From Rhabdornis inornatus (taxonomy: Eukaryota > Chordata > Aves > Passeriformes > Rhabdornithidae): a stretch of 64,000 nucleotides of DNA. Location: positions 991,322 to 1,055,321 of the forward strand of contig VWZS01003947.1 in the NCBI GenBank assembly GCA_013397075.1, written 5' to 3'. A program made the position numbers and the translations under genes. A model generated the notes under the pieces. It made no database searches. It worked only from the letters and a program-made list of their open reading frames with translations, and was not told the origin of the DNA. This document shows positions 49,672 through 62,655 of this stretch, piece after piece; the first letter of the stretch is position 1, and every line of letters begins with the position of its first letter.

Positions 49672-52600
49672 ATGGCGCGCTGCGGCGGCGGCGCGGCGCC
49701 GAAGGGCCCCGGCCCGGCGGCGGCGGAGCGGCAGCGGCTGAAGGAGGCGCTGGCCGAGCAGCTCCGGCAGGACCTGGACAGGTGGGCGCGGGGCGGTGGC
49801 CGAGCCGGGGGCGGCGCCGGGCGGGGCGGGGACACGCGGTAACGGTGCTGTCCCGCAGGCTGCTGGCGGAGGGGACCCGCTCCGATGTGACTTTCCGAGT
49901 CGGCGATGAGGAGGTGCGGGCGCACCGGGCGGTGCTGCTGGCGCGGGCGCCGCTGGTCTGCGAACGTCTGGCGGGGGGACAGATGCAGCTGGACGGCGTG
50001 GAACCCGCGGAGTTACGGGAATTCCTGCGGTGAGTGCGCGGCCGCGGCAGGATTGATGAGCTGGTCCCCGCACCACCTCTTTTGTCTCCTGCCTCTTCTT
50101 TCTTCACAGTGCTACCACCTGTTTTAAAGCTTTTCTCATTCAGGGCAGTACCCCCACAGCCTTCCTGCAGAGTTTGCAGAGCACTTTTCTGTGACTGCTT
50201 TCTTTTCCTCTGCCTTTGTCCTTCTGCTGATAGCACATGGCTGTACTCTACATCTTAATGTGCTTTTTTATGGGATGTAAAGGACTTGTACTAGAAAAAG
50301 AGGAAAAAATCAGCAAAAATCCTTTGAGATTGTCTGTGCCTACTGAAACCCTTTTTAGCAAGATTCCCCGATAAAAACAGCAAATAAAACCCACTGTCAG
50401 CTCATATTTTAAAAACTTACAGATATAGGAATCTAGGAGAACTTCAGCAAGTTGGATGAAAATGCATTAAGTTCGAAACTCATCTCTGGGCTAGGCCAAA
50501 CACGGCATAGCTTTGATGTGAACTGCGATCCCAGAGGGAGCTGTGTGGGCTGGCTACTCCCCAGGGACTAGAGCAAGGGCCAGCATGTTTTTGCACTGCC
50601 AGCTGTTTTCCCATTGCCACATATGCAACATCTCTCATGTCTTGCTTCAAACCTTAGGTGAGTTACATGAGGGGTGTTGGCTGGTGCTGCCACCAGACCT
50701 TGCAGTCCTCCTTCTCATAAGTTCCTCTAATCCTTTTTTCAAAGAACTGCTTTTCTCTAACAAAGCTGTGGTGGTGCCACCTACTTTCTCTAAAAAAGAG
50801 TTGGTGTTAGAGCTGATCGGCACTTAACAGGAATGCACCAGGAGCAAAGTGGTAGAAAGAAATCACTCTGGGGTTTCACAAGAATTCAGGATGTGCCGAG
50901 AAATTGTAGGTACTTGCTACAGGCTCCTGAAATTGTTACTAAGAGGAACGGGATAGTGTTGCAGTTTTAAAGTTTAGTGCTTGAAACACAACCTAATTAT
51001 TAAAGTAAACTTTCTGACCTCAGAGTAATGTCTGAAACATAGAGTCCTTGTAGTGGAGCAGGTTGATTACCAGGCATTTGCTGGGTTACTGCCACAGCCT
51101 GGTAGGAACATTAGCAAAACAAGTACGAAACAAAACAGCATGGATTTTGTCTTGTATCTTTCCTGATTCCATTGTTACTGTGATATCATTCTTTCACATT
51201 CATGTAAGTGGTGTTACAGAGGAATTTCATGGAGAAGCATGATAATGCAATTTTTAAAAAAATCAAATTAATTTTGAAATAATTATTCTGAATAATTATT
51301 TATATACTGTTATAGCAGAGGTTTGTATTCCTAATAGTAAGCACTTAATATGCCACTTGCTTTCAATTTCGTCTGGGTTTGCTATAAAGCAAGGAATGAT
51401 GTCTGGAGTCCTCCATGTTCTCCAAAAAGCATGGCATTGGAAAACACTTTAAACTCAGCTCAACTAACTGTAAACCTTGTTTACATTTAGTAAAATTCTA
51501 AACTCACAGTGAGTTTAGAATTTTGAAATTAACCTCCCCATATGTTCTAAGCTGTGTATGAAGTGTGCTTTGCAAGATAATTGCTTTTTCTTAACTTAGT
51601 CTGTGGTGCTGTTTGATACTTCACCTTTTGAGTCCTCTAACCTAGCACATTCTGTGGAGATTTGTGCTTAAAAAGTGCACTGAATTTTGACAACAATGAA
51701 CTCATTTGGACCAAAGAAAGAAGTGGTTGAAAAGAGCCTAATCCATTGTTCAGACGATCAAGTAATATCAGTGGCTGCTGAATCTCAGTGGTTTCTTATT
51801 GTTAATATGCAAATTAATTAGATCTTCATAAGTGCAAACCAGTGCCTTAAATTAGAGCTTTAGTTTTACTGGAAGCCAGCCTAGTTCTTCAAACATGTAA
51901 AATGCCATGAGGAATTGTAACAGAGACCTGGAGCTGCAGCTGAGCTCCTCAGAGAAAGTTATTGTCTTCTACAGAAGTTCTGGTTTCTTGTGTATGTGGA
52001 GAAGTAGAATACTAATAATAGTATTGCAGAGTTCATCAAAGCTAGAAAAAAAATGTCATTCCTTTTCCTGTTTGTATTCAGCTTTGCTTTTATTTTCCCG
52101 AGTAAAAATTATCTGGGGATTTGAGAACTTTATTTTCTCACGAGCTATATCTGGCCTGCATCTCAGTGAGGCATGCTTTCTTTAGGCCTCTGTCTCTCTT
52201 CATCAGGAGAGATGAGATGGGCCACGTGTCACTTGTGTGCTGGAGGCAGCTCCTCTTGCCTCCTCTTTGGAGCAGGAGATAGGACATAGTAAACTTCATG
52301 CTGATCTTTCTGCATGGCCTCAGTACAAAGTAGATGTGCAACTAAGCAGTGCTTTGTTTCCCTCTGTACACTTGCACTATCTGAGGACACCAGGAAGAAA
52401 CTTCTGGTCCCCAGATGTGTAGCACCCATGCTGTAGCCACTACATACCCTACGTTTTTGCCTGGTGGAGTTAATGTAATATTGACTCTGCCCTCCAATAG
52501 CCTTCTGTCATTCTTCAGGACACAACTGGAAAAATGTCAACACTGCAAGTACATTGATGGCTGCAGATGACTGCCTAGGCAGGGTACTGCAGTGTGCCTC

Positions 52601-55600
52601 AAGAAGAGAAACTTAGCATCCCTGAAGGATGGCTGGCTGTCACAAATCATTAGATCATTACTGTCTTGCCTGCTGAGAGGCAAACTGCTTTTTATTTTCT
52701 CCTGCAGTCGCTAAAATACTGCTTTAGCAATAAAAATCTAGATATTGTCTCTTAATATTTCTATTAGAGGGGTCTGATACAAGGAAGGACAGAGAAGGAC
52801 CTAATGACAGTGAGAGCCAGTTAAAAAGCAATAAATACAATCAAATACAAAGGAATACGATTGTCATTGTGACAGTTACTGCCACAGGGGTTAGTTTGCA
52901 ATACCAGCAGTGCATTCAAAGTAGACCAGCCAAGCCTTCGACCCTGTTACACTTGTAGAATTCTGTATCAGGCAGGACAAGGATGCTACATCTCGCTGAA
53001 GTGCAGGCAGGAACCTTTTAGAAGGTAAACTCTAGACAGCATGATGGCAGTAACTTCTTTCTGTAGAGTCTATGTATGCATATCTTTCCTTTGTATAAAA
53101 AATCTTGAGCTATAGTAACTGCTGTGACTACAACAGATACCCTATAGCATTGTTCCTGTTTCATCTCACCTAGTTACACCTCTTGCAAACTGAGTGTTGT
53201 TCATGTCTATCAGATTCTTTTCTGTGTGCAGGGAAAAAAACCCCAAGCCATAAGGTGGGGTACCTGTTAGGATTACATAGCAGTATACTGAACTACAGAA
53301 GGTGATGGCTTAGCACTATTTCCAGCATGATATTCTCTTTCATGTGAGGCTTTCATAAATGAGTTACACCAAATAGAATGCCTGTGGATATTTTTTCTTT
53401 AAATACAATTCCTAGTTAGAGTTCCACTGGATAACACTGGATTGCAAAGTAGTGAAAAAGGGAAATACTTCTTTAAATATATTGTCTTTGAGTTTCTTCT
53501 TCCTGATTGCTAGATTGTCATAGTCCCCATTGGATAACAGCTGTTTTGGAGGAAACAAACCTGAGTTATGCATATGTGTACCGAATTCATTTATGTTTAT
53601 GCCTCAGCAACCCTACCATTAATATCTATGCTTGTGTATTCCCCCTAGGATGTTACGGTTACAGACTACTTTATTTCAGAAGAATAGCCTGCCTCACATG
53701 TTTTTGGAATTTTGGGGTTTATACAAACTATTCTGATATGGTCCTTCCCTTTTATTCTTTTTTTATCCTTTTATCACTTGTGTCTATTGATGTGGTGCTG
53801 CCTACCATGAAAGGAGTATCTTCTCTAAATGACTGATTCATGGAACATGAAAACAAATCAGCTGCAAAAAGGGCTTTTTGTGATACTTGCAGGTGGATTT
53901 TTTTGGCACAACAACTATTCTTTTCCCTGCATTAAGACATAAGGGAATTAGTACAGCTGAAAAAAAATCCCTCCCAAAACAACTAAAATTAACAAACCTT
54001 GCCCTACAAATGTGATGGTATGAGAGATGTGATGCAACTGTCTTAAACTTTATGAAATAATAAATCCTGAATTGTGGAAATAAAAGTGCTCTGTTAAAAG
54101 TTATTTCTAGTGTAACAGTGAGAAGTGAGAAAGTTGAAAGCAAATTATTGTGAACCAAGTTAAGAGGTTAAGGAATCTGCTCATCTTGAATACTTAAGGT
54201 GTTTTAACTTTTTCCTACATTTGTTCTTGCAACCATACTCTCTGGTCTCACTTTGTCACTATGGCATCAAGTTAGTTTTTTATGGTTATAAATATGAGCT
54301 AAGTTAGTCACTGAGAAGAATTAGACTTTGTTAAGGGGGGAAATAAGTATGGTACAACATGAAGCTTGTATCTTACATTTTATGCTCTATCCTGTTGGGG
54401 AAAGAAAGACTTCACCACGATGACTTGTTTATTTTGATGAAAATGGCTTTAAACACATGCCAGACAATGGCAATCTTATCTCCTTTCCACATATATAGAA
54501 ACAATAAGTTTATTTTTTTTCTGACTGGATTGGTTTTGATCCATGTTTATATCTAATCTCAGTTTCTCAGAGGCAGTTGAGAAGCTGAACTGTCAATTTA
54601 CAGTATATTCAGTAGGGGTGTATTTGGAAACATAATATCTCAATGCAATGGATTTATGCCCAAAGAAAGAAAAATTTGATCTGTGAGAAACAGTTAGAAA
54701 CCTTTCACTGGGCCCATGACTGTTTAAAGGTCAGATTGTTCTGAAATTCATACTCTTCACAAGAAATTAGAAAATTTAATCAGCACCTGTGTGAGGCAGT
54801 AAAGGAGATGATGTTGCATCTCACGAGAAGAAATTCACTGAAACACTTATCTCAAGAAATGCATTCAGTTAAAACAATCATCTTGACTGCAAAAATCAAG
54901 CAGACTGTCTTTTTTTAGCAAATCTAAAGGGAAATGGAAGAATCTTAAGTGGTTAGGGTGCGTTGAAGTTGTGCATATGAAATTTCTGACTTAGACAATG
55001 AAGATGGGCTGCTTTAGGTGCATTGCTGAAGTATTTTTGCAAATCTACCAAGATTAAATGCAGTACACAAGAGTATTTGCTGCAGTTGGGTTTGCTAGAC
55101 CCAACTAATGGGTGCCTTAAAATTCTGGGCATCCAGTGGTTCAGAGGCTTCCTATATTGGTTTTATTTTTATTAATAAAAGTAAATAGATTTGGGTTTCA
55201 TTTTGGCATTTAATTGTGGTACTGTTTAAGTAAAACCATATAATACGGTATTTCACACATGTGCAGAAGATAACTTTGGTGTTAATCTGGTTGTGGCATT
55301 CTTGTCTCTCATCTTGAGAGGCTTGGATTTGACAGAGGGACCATTCAGTGGATAAGGAATTGTCTGGATGGTCACATAAAGAGTTGTGGTTGGTTGACAA
55401 GATGCTCAGCATGAGCCAGCAATGTGCACTCACAGCCCAGACAGCCAACCCTAGCCTGGGCTGCACCCGAAGCAGTGTGGCCAGCAGGTGGATGGAGGTG
55501 ACTCTGCCCCTCTGCTCTGCTCTCACGAGACTCCACTTGGAGTGCTCATCCAGCTCTGGGGCCCTCAGCATATGAAATACCTGTTGGAATGAGTCAAGAA

Positions 55601-58600
55601 AGGGGCAACAAAGCTGGTCAGAGGGCTGGAGCACCTCTCCCATGAAGACAGGTTGAGAGAATGGGAGTTCTTCAGCCTGGAGAAGAGAACGCTCTGGGGA
55701 TCACCTTGTCATGTTACACCTCTATCTGACTTTAAAAAGAGATTTATAACTTGATAGAATTGGTGTCTCCTGCTCTTTAGGTAACAAAACTAGGATGGCA
55801 CGTTGAATGATGCCTGCTCAAGAGGTTTGGAACAGTTTTTTAAAACTATTCCTAATACAATTCTGTAGTAAGGGTCCTGAATTCTTAAAGCAACCGCTTT
55901 GAAGAGATGGTTTTACATTATCACTAAACCATCTGAGCTCCAGCGCCCAAGGATGCCAGATTGCCCTAGCTTTTATTTATGCAGGAAGGCACCATTCAGT
56001 ACTCTGGAGGAGACAGTCTAGCAAACTTTACTCTGCTTTAGAAATGAGCCTATAAAATACAGGGCGCTGCCAAGCAAACTTTTTATATCAGGTTATAGAA
56101 AACTGCAGAATCTTGCGTTCTGGAAACATCTAATGGGATTTACTGAGATAAAAGGAAATTTCTAAAAGATGTGCTAAAATAATTTTGCTGTCTGTGAAGC
56201 CAAATAATGGATGCATCCATGACTCTATCAAAGTAGTAGTTTACAGTCTGTATTAAGTAGAACTGTAATATTAAGATAAGATGCTGAATTTATGAATGCA
56301 ATAAATCCAGGAATGTGACTGGATTTTAAATGTTAACTGAAAGAGTCAAAATTTCTTGACTTTTTACCAGAAAAATCTTACTTAAAATAAAATTAACTTT
56401 TTCAGATCCAGAAGCCAGTTACTTAGCTCTGGTTTAAAATGCCACTTTATTTTTTTTTTTTTTACTGAGTTCCTAGTTGTGGTAAGGATGCCGTTTTTAT
56501 TGACTGAAGCCTCGTGATAACAAAATTAATTGCGTTCCTGAGGTATCTTGTGTAGATTCTCTGAAAATATCCTGAGCATTCCCAGGAGATTGTTCTCTCA
56601 TTGTCTAGCTTAAGAGATTCCCTATGGACGTTTTTCAGTTACTGTAGAAAGTAAGTAAGAATATTAAAATAACTAATTTATGCCAAAACACTCTATCTGC
56701 TGCTGCTAATTTTCTTTCTCCCTTAAAGTCAATTTGTACTGTCTACATGTTAAATATGCAAAAGCTCTGTAGCAACAGAAAGGTGAATAAGAGAAGTTCC
56801 AGTGCAAATTTAGCCTAATGTGTTCAATGGCAATTTTTTTTTCAACAAACCCTTCCTAAGGGACTTCCTGCAGTTTTTTACATTCAGTATGTGGCCATTG
56901 TACTTGTCTAATTGTGATATTGGCTTACATCTGGTGAAGATGGAGGGATAGAGTGCAAATTCTTGGGTTTTTTTGGTTTTTGTTGTTGTTGTGGTTTTTT
57001 TTTTTTAATTGGCATTGTCTATGTTACTTTGAGTTCGTGGAAGGTCTAACATGGACAAAAAACTTGAAGACAAAACTTCAGGATACTTCTGTGAAATTTT
57101 GAAATTTCTAGCTTAACTGGGTTTCTACTCTGAATTTCTATTCTTGATTCCTACTGCCTTAGAGCTGTAAAACACAGATGTTACCTACTGTGAAGCACAG
57201 TAAATGGAGAAAAATGTGTGGAAGTTGTGGTATTGAATTTTCTAAAGAATTGTGAAGTCTCTCTGCTCCATCAAGCAACTTTTGCTTCTGTTCTTGGTAA
57301 TATGGCATGTTATTACTTGTCTTTCCCTCATGCTGTTACTATGCTAGGAAAAGCACTTTAAATATGAAAAGCAATAGATGGCCAGTTGACAGGTTAGGAG
57401 TTCTGAAAGCACATAGATGCACAACAAGCTTAAAATCACATGTTAAAAGGGTCCACTGATCTTACTCTTTCCATGTGAAATATTATTCCTATTGCATCTT
57501 CTCTTGGCACTTGCTTTCATAATTTAATAAAATATTAACATTCTCATTCCCTACATTCTTGTTTTTTCTTCTCTCCTGGTGTGGACCTGTATCACATAGG
57601 TAGAATTTGTTTGTCTATCTCAATCCTTTAAATACAGGACTTAAGAAGGAGGATGATTTGGATGTTTTCTCTGCCCTGTCAGAGTAATGTTCAAATTACA
57701 CACTCAAATTACTGTTCTCTGAGAATTAACAAAAAAGCCTCTTTGCCATGGAGTGATTGACTAAAGCAGATCTGAGTATTTCTGCTACATCCAAAGGAAC
57801 TGTAGCTCTTCTGTTAAACTTTCTTAACTTATCTAGATGGTATGAAACCAAGGATAAAACATGTTGTCTGTGCTGGAGTGCAGTCTGTTTCTATAAATGT
57901 GAGATCTTTGCAGTCACAGACTGCAGGCTCTGTTAGCCTTTCCAGATCCTGAGCCAAAAATAAGCTGGTGAAACAGATGGGAAAGTGGGAAGCTGGAATT
58001 ACTAGATGGGCAAAATGAAAGTTCTTGGGTAATCTTAACTGCAAATTTTTGTGCCTTAAGTGCTTCCTTTGAAATTAAAATGTATTTCTCAAATTCATTT
58101 ATATCTCTATACAATTTTTATTATTTTTTTACTGTAACCTTGATGTTAGAAGGTTTTGATATTTTGTGGTGCTTCTTTATGCTTTTCAAGCATTTGCAGA
58201 AATAAGTTTTTCAGAGATACTTTTTAAGTTGAGTTTTTAAAGCACCAGAGAGTCCAACTCTTTGTTTTCTGGTCGTGAATTTTGTTAGATTAAAAAAATG
58301 TATTTCTTTGTTTTCTTCAATTGAAAAATTGCGGGAGTAAAGATTAGTGTCATCTTCTAGGATTCTGTATTCATCTGATACAAATCTTAAAGAAATTGAG
58401 GAGCTGTTTATGAGGAAAATGCAGGAAAGCAACACTACTACCCTTCAGAATGCTCAAAAAAATGTAAATTGTCTTGGACAAAGCAAAAGAACACCAGTTA
58501 ATCAGAATACTCCAAGTGGAGCTGTGCAGAAAGAAGTTGTTTGTTTGTCTGGTATTGAGGAAGAAATTCCAGAAGCAGTAATTGATGCAGAAAGCAACAA

Positions 58601-61600
58601 AGCCACTGCAGGTAGGTTTGGAATTACACTTTTTTCTCGTTTTGCCTTTTAAATAATTGTTCAAATTCTTCTTCAGTTGTAAAAATGCAGGCAAAGTTAA
58701 AGCTATTGTTAGAGCACAGCTGCTCTAACAATGGATGGATATTCTTTTCTCTGTCCCACCTCATTACCTCACCCTTTGAAGAAATAAATTGCTGCAGCAG
58801 TTAGGCAGGCACAATTCCCAGCCAATGGGTGGTGTAATAAATCTGGACTTGCCAGGCATCAGGCATGGTCATCACCATGTCCTGTCTTTTCTCTGGAATA
58901 CAGTGAGCTTCACTTTTTACCATGTGGAACTGTGGAAGAGTATCTCTCTTTCCTTTCCTAGCAAATTGCACTGGTTCCACTGTTGTTCTGTAAGGGTTCT
59001 GGAACCTTTCAGAATCTTCTATACTACACCTCTGAATGAAATAATACAAGGAAATGTTGAACTGCATCTTCCCCAGAGGTGCAGGCTGCTACAGCTGTCA
59101 GTGACACAGGCTCAAGCAGCAGTTCTGTTCAGGGGGAGGCCTGGAGCACTGCAGGACCCCAAACTTCCTCAGGCAATACTCCTCTTCCCTGCAGAGGTTC
59201 CAGACCTGTGCAGAAAAAAAAATGAACTGAGTGCATAATCTTATGAAAGAGTAACTGTAGATTTCTTCTGTAGATGCCAAGTAGGGAGCACTGGTCAAGT
59301 TTCTGATCAGTCAAAATAAGAAGTAAAAAGTAATGTTTGGAAAACTTTTCAAGGAAAATCCTAGCTTGAATATGGAGTAATAAAAATTTATGTCAGATTA
59401 TTTTCAAATATTTTGTCTGTGCTCTGTCAGTAGTCTCTTGTATACCTGACAAAGTGAAAACAGCTTTTTCTCCCTATATGCAGGTAATTCCAAAGTAGAA
59501 ACTGCATCTGTGTTAGGAGAAGACTTACTGAAGCTCTACAAGAAGTGCTGTTGTACAGATATTAATATTTGCGTAGAAGGCAAAGATTTTCAAGCTCACA
59601 GGTACATAAGTATTTACAGTAAATTTTTTTTTTTCAATGAATAACCACCTGGTATAAAATGCTGCTGTTACTGTGTATCTATAGGAAGTTATTGCTGGTG
59701 CTGTTCCCTATCTGTGAACTGTTACAGCTTTTAGGTCTTATGTGTGGAGTGGCTATACTTGGATACTAATAAATATAATTTATCATCAACAGCAACTATT
59801 TTGAAAACAACTGCATTTTCAGCACTAACATTGCCACTTTAAACTCATATATTGAGTATATACTTGTGGAAATACTTGTAGATCTTTTCCTGACTTTATG
59901 TATATATGAAATAGAAAATAATAAAAATAATCTGTGCTCTGTAAAGAAAACAAAAAATCTACTAGTAAACTATTCAATTATTAATGCTGAATATGATTTC
60001 CATCTAGGCAGAAAATTTCTAGAGTAGCAATTTCTGTTTCGGCTCTTCAGAATCTGTGCGTACAGAATCTGGTTTTACTTTCATTACTTCAGTTATGTAG
60101 ATGTAAAGATTGTCAGGAGCCTTTCCTAGACCAAAAGTCCAAGACTGTTTGAGAACTTTGGCTTATTGTACTCCTGTGGCTCGGGAAAGCAAATGAAACT
60201 GTCAGTACCACTCCCTGTACCGTTGATGTAAGTCTGTTTGCATTTGAGATAGCAAACTAGACAGCCTGTATTTTGTTCCCTTTGAGTATATTAAGTAATT
60301 GAGAGGGGCTTTAAAAACCCTCCATTGCTTTTGTACTGTCTCGACAAAAAACTGGGAGGGGTTCAGTTTATTACTGACATTACAATCTCTTTACAAAAGA
60401 TATGTCATAGTTGTGTAAGTATTTGGATATATGCTACATTTTCAGAATGAAGTATAGTAAAGTTTGTTTCTTCTGGTCTACATTATATGTTCTCAGATAA
60501 ATAAGTTTGAGAAACAAATGCTTTAATGCAGAAAAAATAGTGCAACAAAGAGCTTCTATCAGTAGACCTTATTTAATTTAGGCCACTTACTGCCTGAAGC
60601 TATGTATCTAGTTTAACTGACATCAAAAATACAGCAGTAAATCAGAAAAAAAGGATGTTCTGAAACAGGCACAGCACTTGAGCTTGTTTGAGCACTGTGT
60701 CATGTGAACAGTAGGAGCTAATAAGGGCAATGGAACTCCCATTATCATTGTGGTGAAAGCAGAAAGAATTATTTACTTTCTGTAAGGGTTATTTTTTTTT
60801 TAAGTTCTCAAACAGGAGACTCCCACCACTGTGGGAGAAGTTCCCACAGACATAGTTCCTGTGAACTTCCAGTAGACTTTACTGTTGCTGGTTTATGTCT
60901 TCCTAGTGTTGCATTCCTACAGAGGTCTGCATGAAGCAAGTCAGATTTGTTTGGTAATAAAACTGGCACTAACCATTACTGTAGGAAAGCACAGATAAAA
61001 TTATTTCAAAATAATGTGGTATCTCCATATATTTTATAAATATATGCTGATAACATTTAAATACTGCATACTTGTCCATATTCTGCTGAGTACCTGTCTT
61101 ATTTAAAATGAGTGTTTAAAAAATCCACTCTAACTATGCCCTTGAAGTCGACTGATCACTGTTCATTACTAAAATTTATTTGGAACAGAATAAAAAACTG
61201 GAGATAAGTGTATTCCGTATCTCTATGATGTTGTGTTATTTTATCTTACAAAAAAGAGATTGTGTATGTACCCAGAATTTCATACACTTCAAGTTAGGAT
61301 GTAATGCCCATTTATATGTGGACGTATTTCACTGAGATACGAAACATTCAGTGAAAGCTTCATTGTTATTATTTTTGCTGGATGACTCACAGGAGGAATG
61401 TGTAAGAAGTTTCTAATTTTAAAGTATTGAGACTTCTGAAGCAGGAGGAGGGAGGAGAGATGAGAGAATACAGAATATAAAATGATTAGAAAAGAGACCA
61501 TAAATAGTATTCTTCATGCTTCTTCCTACGCAAAATGAGTCCCCAGAAACATTTTGAGAGACAACAAATACATGTAACAGAAAGGATTCTCATGCCTAGT

Positions 61601-62655
61601 ATAACCTTTTGCTTTTTCTGACACAGGAAACACATGACATAAGCTAATTTTATAAATAATAGGAAGCTTAGCAAGTGTAATGAAAAAATTCTATGTATGA
61701 GAATATTATCTGTGGCTGTACTAAGCCAGATAAGATACATAAAGGCTAACCCTATAACTGGTGTGGATCTGGAAAACTGAAACCACAAAGCAGTTTCATC
61801 CACTGTCTTCCTCTTTGCCACTCTACTTCCACGTTAAGAGTCCTTCTGCAAAGGTCTTCTTAGCTGATATTTTGAAGATTGAGACTAGTAGAGATACTGA
61901 GCTACACAGACTGCAGCTCTGGGGTTTCTTTAGTCTCGTTTATAGAAGTAGTAGTAAATTGAATTAGCCCTGTTATGACCATTTATGCCTTTTAAATGTA
62001 GAAAGGCGGTAAATGTAAACAGAAGTAACTGATAGCTCTTGTTGTAAAAACACATCGTATTGTCCCAGCATATGTTAGTATCAAGTTTTGTTTGACTTTT
62101 GGTAGGTAGAAAATTCTGAATACAAGATGTTACATACTTACCATTTTGATAAATACACATTTTGTAATATAAGAATAATTTAAGATGTTCAGGATATAAT
62201 TCTTTATAATGGGGCTGTATAAACGATTTACTTTAATAACTCTGTTATTGACTCTTATTTGGTAAATAAAATAGGATAAATAAATGTGAAATTTTATATA
62301 AAAGGAAGGTGTTTGTTGTAGTACATTTCCTCTATGTGAATCTCAAAGTCATACCAAAAAGAAGCCTTAAGTGAAAAATTTATAGAGTACTGTTTGTTTT
62401 TTTCTGTAGCATATTTTGAAATTCCAAACATACTGGGAGAAAAGGCATGCAGTACAGAGCTGACACCTTAGTGCATAAAGGGCAAAGATTTAAGTCACTG
62501 TTATCAAAGAGTCTCATCATGAATATTTGTGCGTAGTGGAATAATGTTTACTTTTTCTCTCTCAGGGCCATTTTATGTGCCAGATCTAGTTACTTTGCTG
62601 CTATGCTGAGTGGAAGTTGGGCTGAAAGCTCTCAAGAGCACATCATTCTTCAAGG
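49672..62655 (+). CDS. BTBD8: BTBD8, BTB/POZ domain-containing protein 8, 5' part (continues beyond the window)
   Basis: Coding exons: 49672-49781, 49859-50029, 58361-58611, 59484-59601, 62566-62655. Phases agree and give 246 codons plus two bases of the next. The start MARCGGGAAPKG matches the MARC start known for the mammalian protein. Residues 44-101 form a first BTB fold (SDVTFRVGDEEVRAHRAVLLARAPLV, then LREFLR joined to ILYSSD across intron 2). A polar linker follows (about 102-185). Then a second BTB domain begins: GEDLLKLYKKCC, TDINICVEGKDFQAHRAILCARSSYFAAMLSGSWAESSQE. Two BTB domains in tandem are characteristic of BTBD8. The long mammalian form, which includes the former KIAA1107/APache, binds the AP-2 adaptor and acts in clathrin-mediated endocytosis and synaptic vesicle recycling. 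The remaining exons lie to the right of the window. Confidence 0.93.
51277..51301. repeat. AT-rich perfect palindrome (12-base arms, one-base spacer)
   Basis: AAATAATTATTC, a central T, then GAATAATTATTT. A duplicate copy is at 49134-49158. AT-rich palindromes of this length are cruciform-prone but can arise by chance in AT-rich introns. Confidence 0.75.
51492..51524. repeat. Perfect 16-base palindrome with one-base spacer in BTBD8 intron 2
   Basis: This is the retained-contig copy of the palindrome AAAATTCTAAACTCAC/A/GTGAGTTTAGAATTTT. A 25-base AT-rich palindrome lies about 190 bases to the left (51277-51301). No transposon ends were recognised around it. Confidence 0.85.
55334..55708 (+). 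mobile_element. CR1 LINE fragment (3' part, internally deleted)
   Basis: The fragment carries GGACCATTCAGTGGATAAGG at its left. It then jumps to the stretch reading AGCATGAGCCAGCAATGTGC, AGTGTGGCCAGCAGGTGGA, GAGACTCCACTTGGAGTGC, CCAGCTCTGGGGCC, CAGAGGGCTGGAGCACCTCTC and TTCAGCCTGGAGAAGAGAA. These are consensus-like blocks of the CR1 reverse-transcriptase 3' region in sense orientation. Expected CR1 sequence between the first and second blocks is missing. The reading frame is degraded, so the copy is dead. It is intronic in BTBD8 and in the same orientation as the gene. Confidence 0.88.
58705..58732. repeat. 12-base-arm inverted repeat in BTBD8 intron 3
   Basis: ATTGTTAGAGCA, a CAGC loop, then TGCTCTAACAAT: a perfect stem-loop 94 bases after the exon 58361-58611 donor. 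Any role in splicing is speculative. Confidence 0.8.
59484..62655 (+). other. BTBD8: BTBD8 second BTB/POZ domain, N-terminal part
   Basis: Exons 59484-59601 and 62566-62655 together encode DINICVEGKDFQAHR then AILCARSSYFAAML, the canonical BTB signature (D-hydrophobic, F-x-AH-x-A-x-L-x-A-R-S-x-YF-x-x-ML). It is far closer to the BTB consensus than the first BTB domain, suggesting this is the conserved dimerisation module. The domain is cut by intron 5. Confidence 0.9.

Noticed and set aside
49525..50236. Minus-strand open frames of 183-225 codons over BTBD8 exons 1-2
   Set aside because: These are antisense shadows of GC-rich BTBD8 coding sequence. The same frames recur over the redundant copy, and none resembles a known protein.
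58789..59238. 149-codon open frame in BTBD8 intron 3
   Set aside because: It lacks splice sites matching BTBD8 phase and any recognisable motif, and has antisense frames of similar size; treated as intronic.
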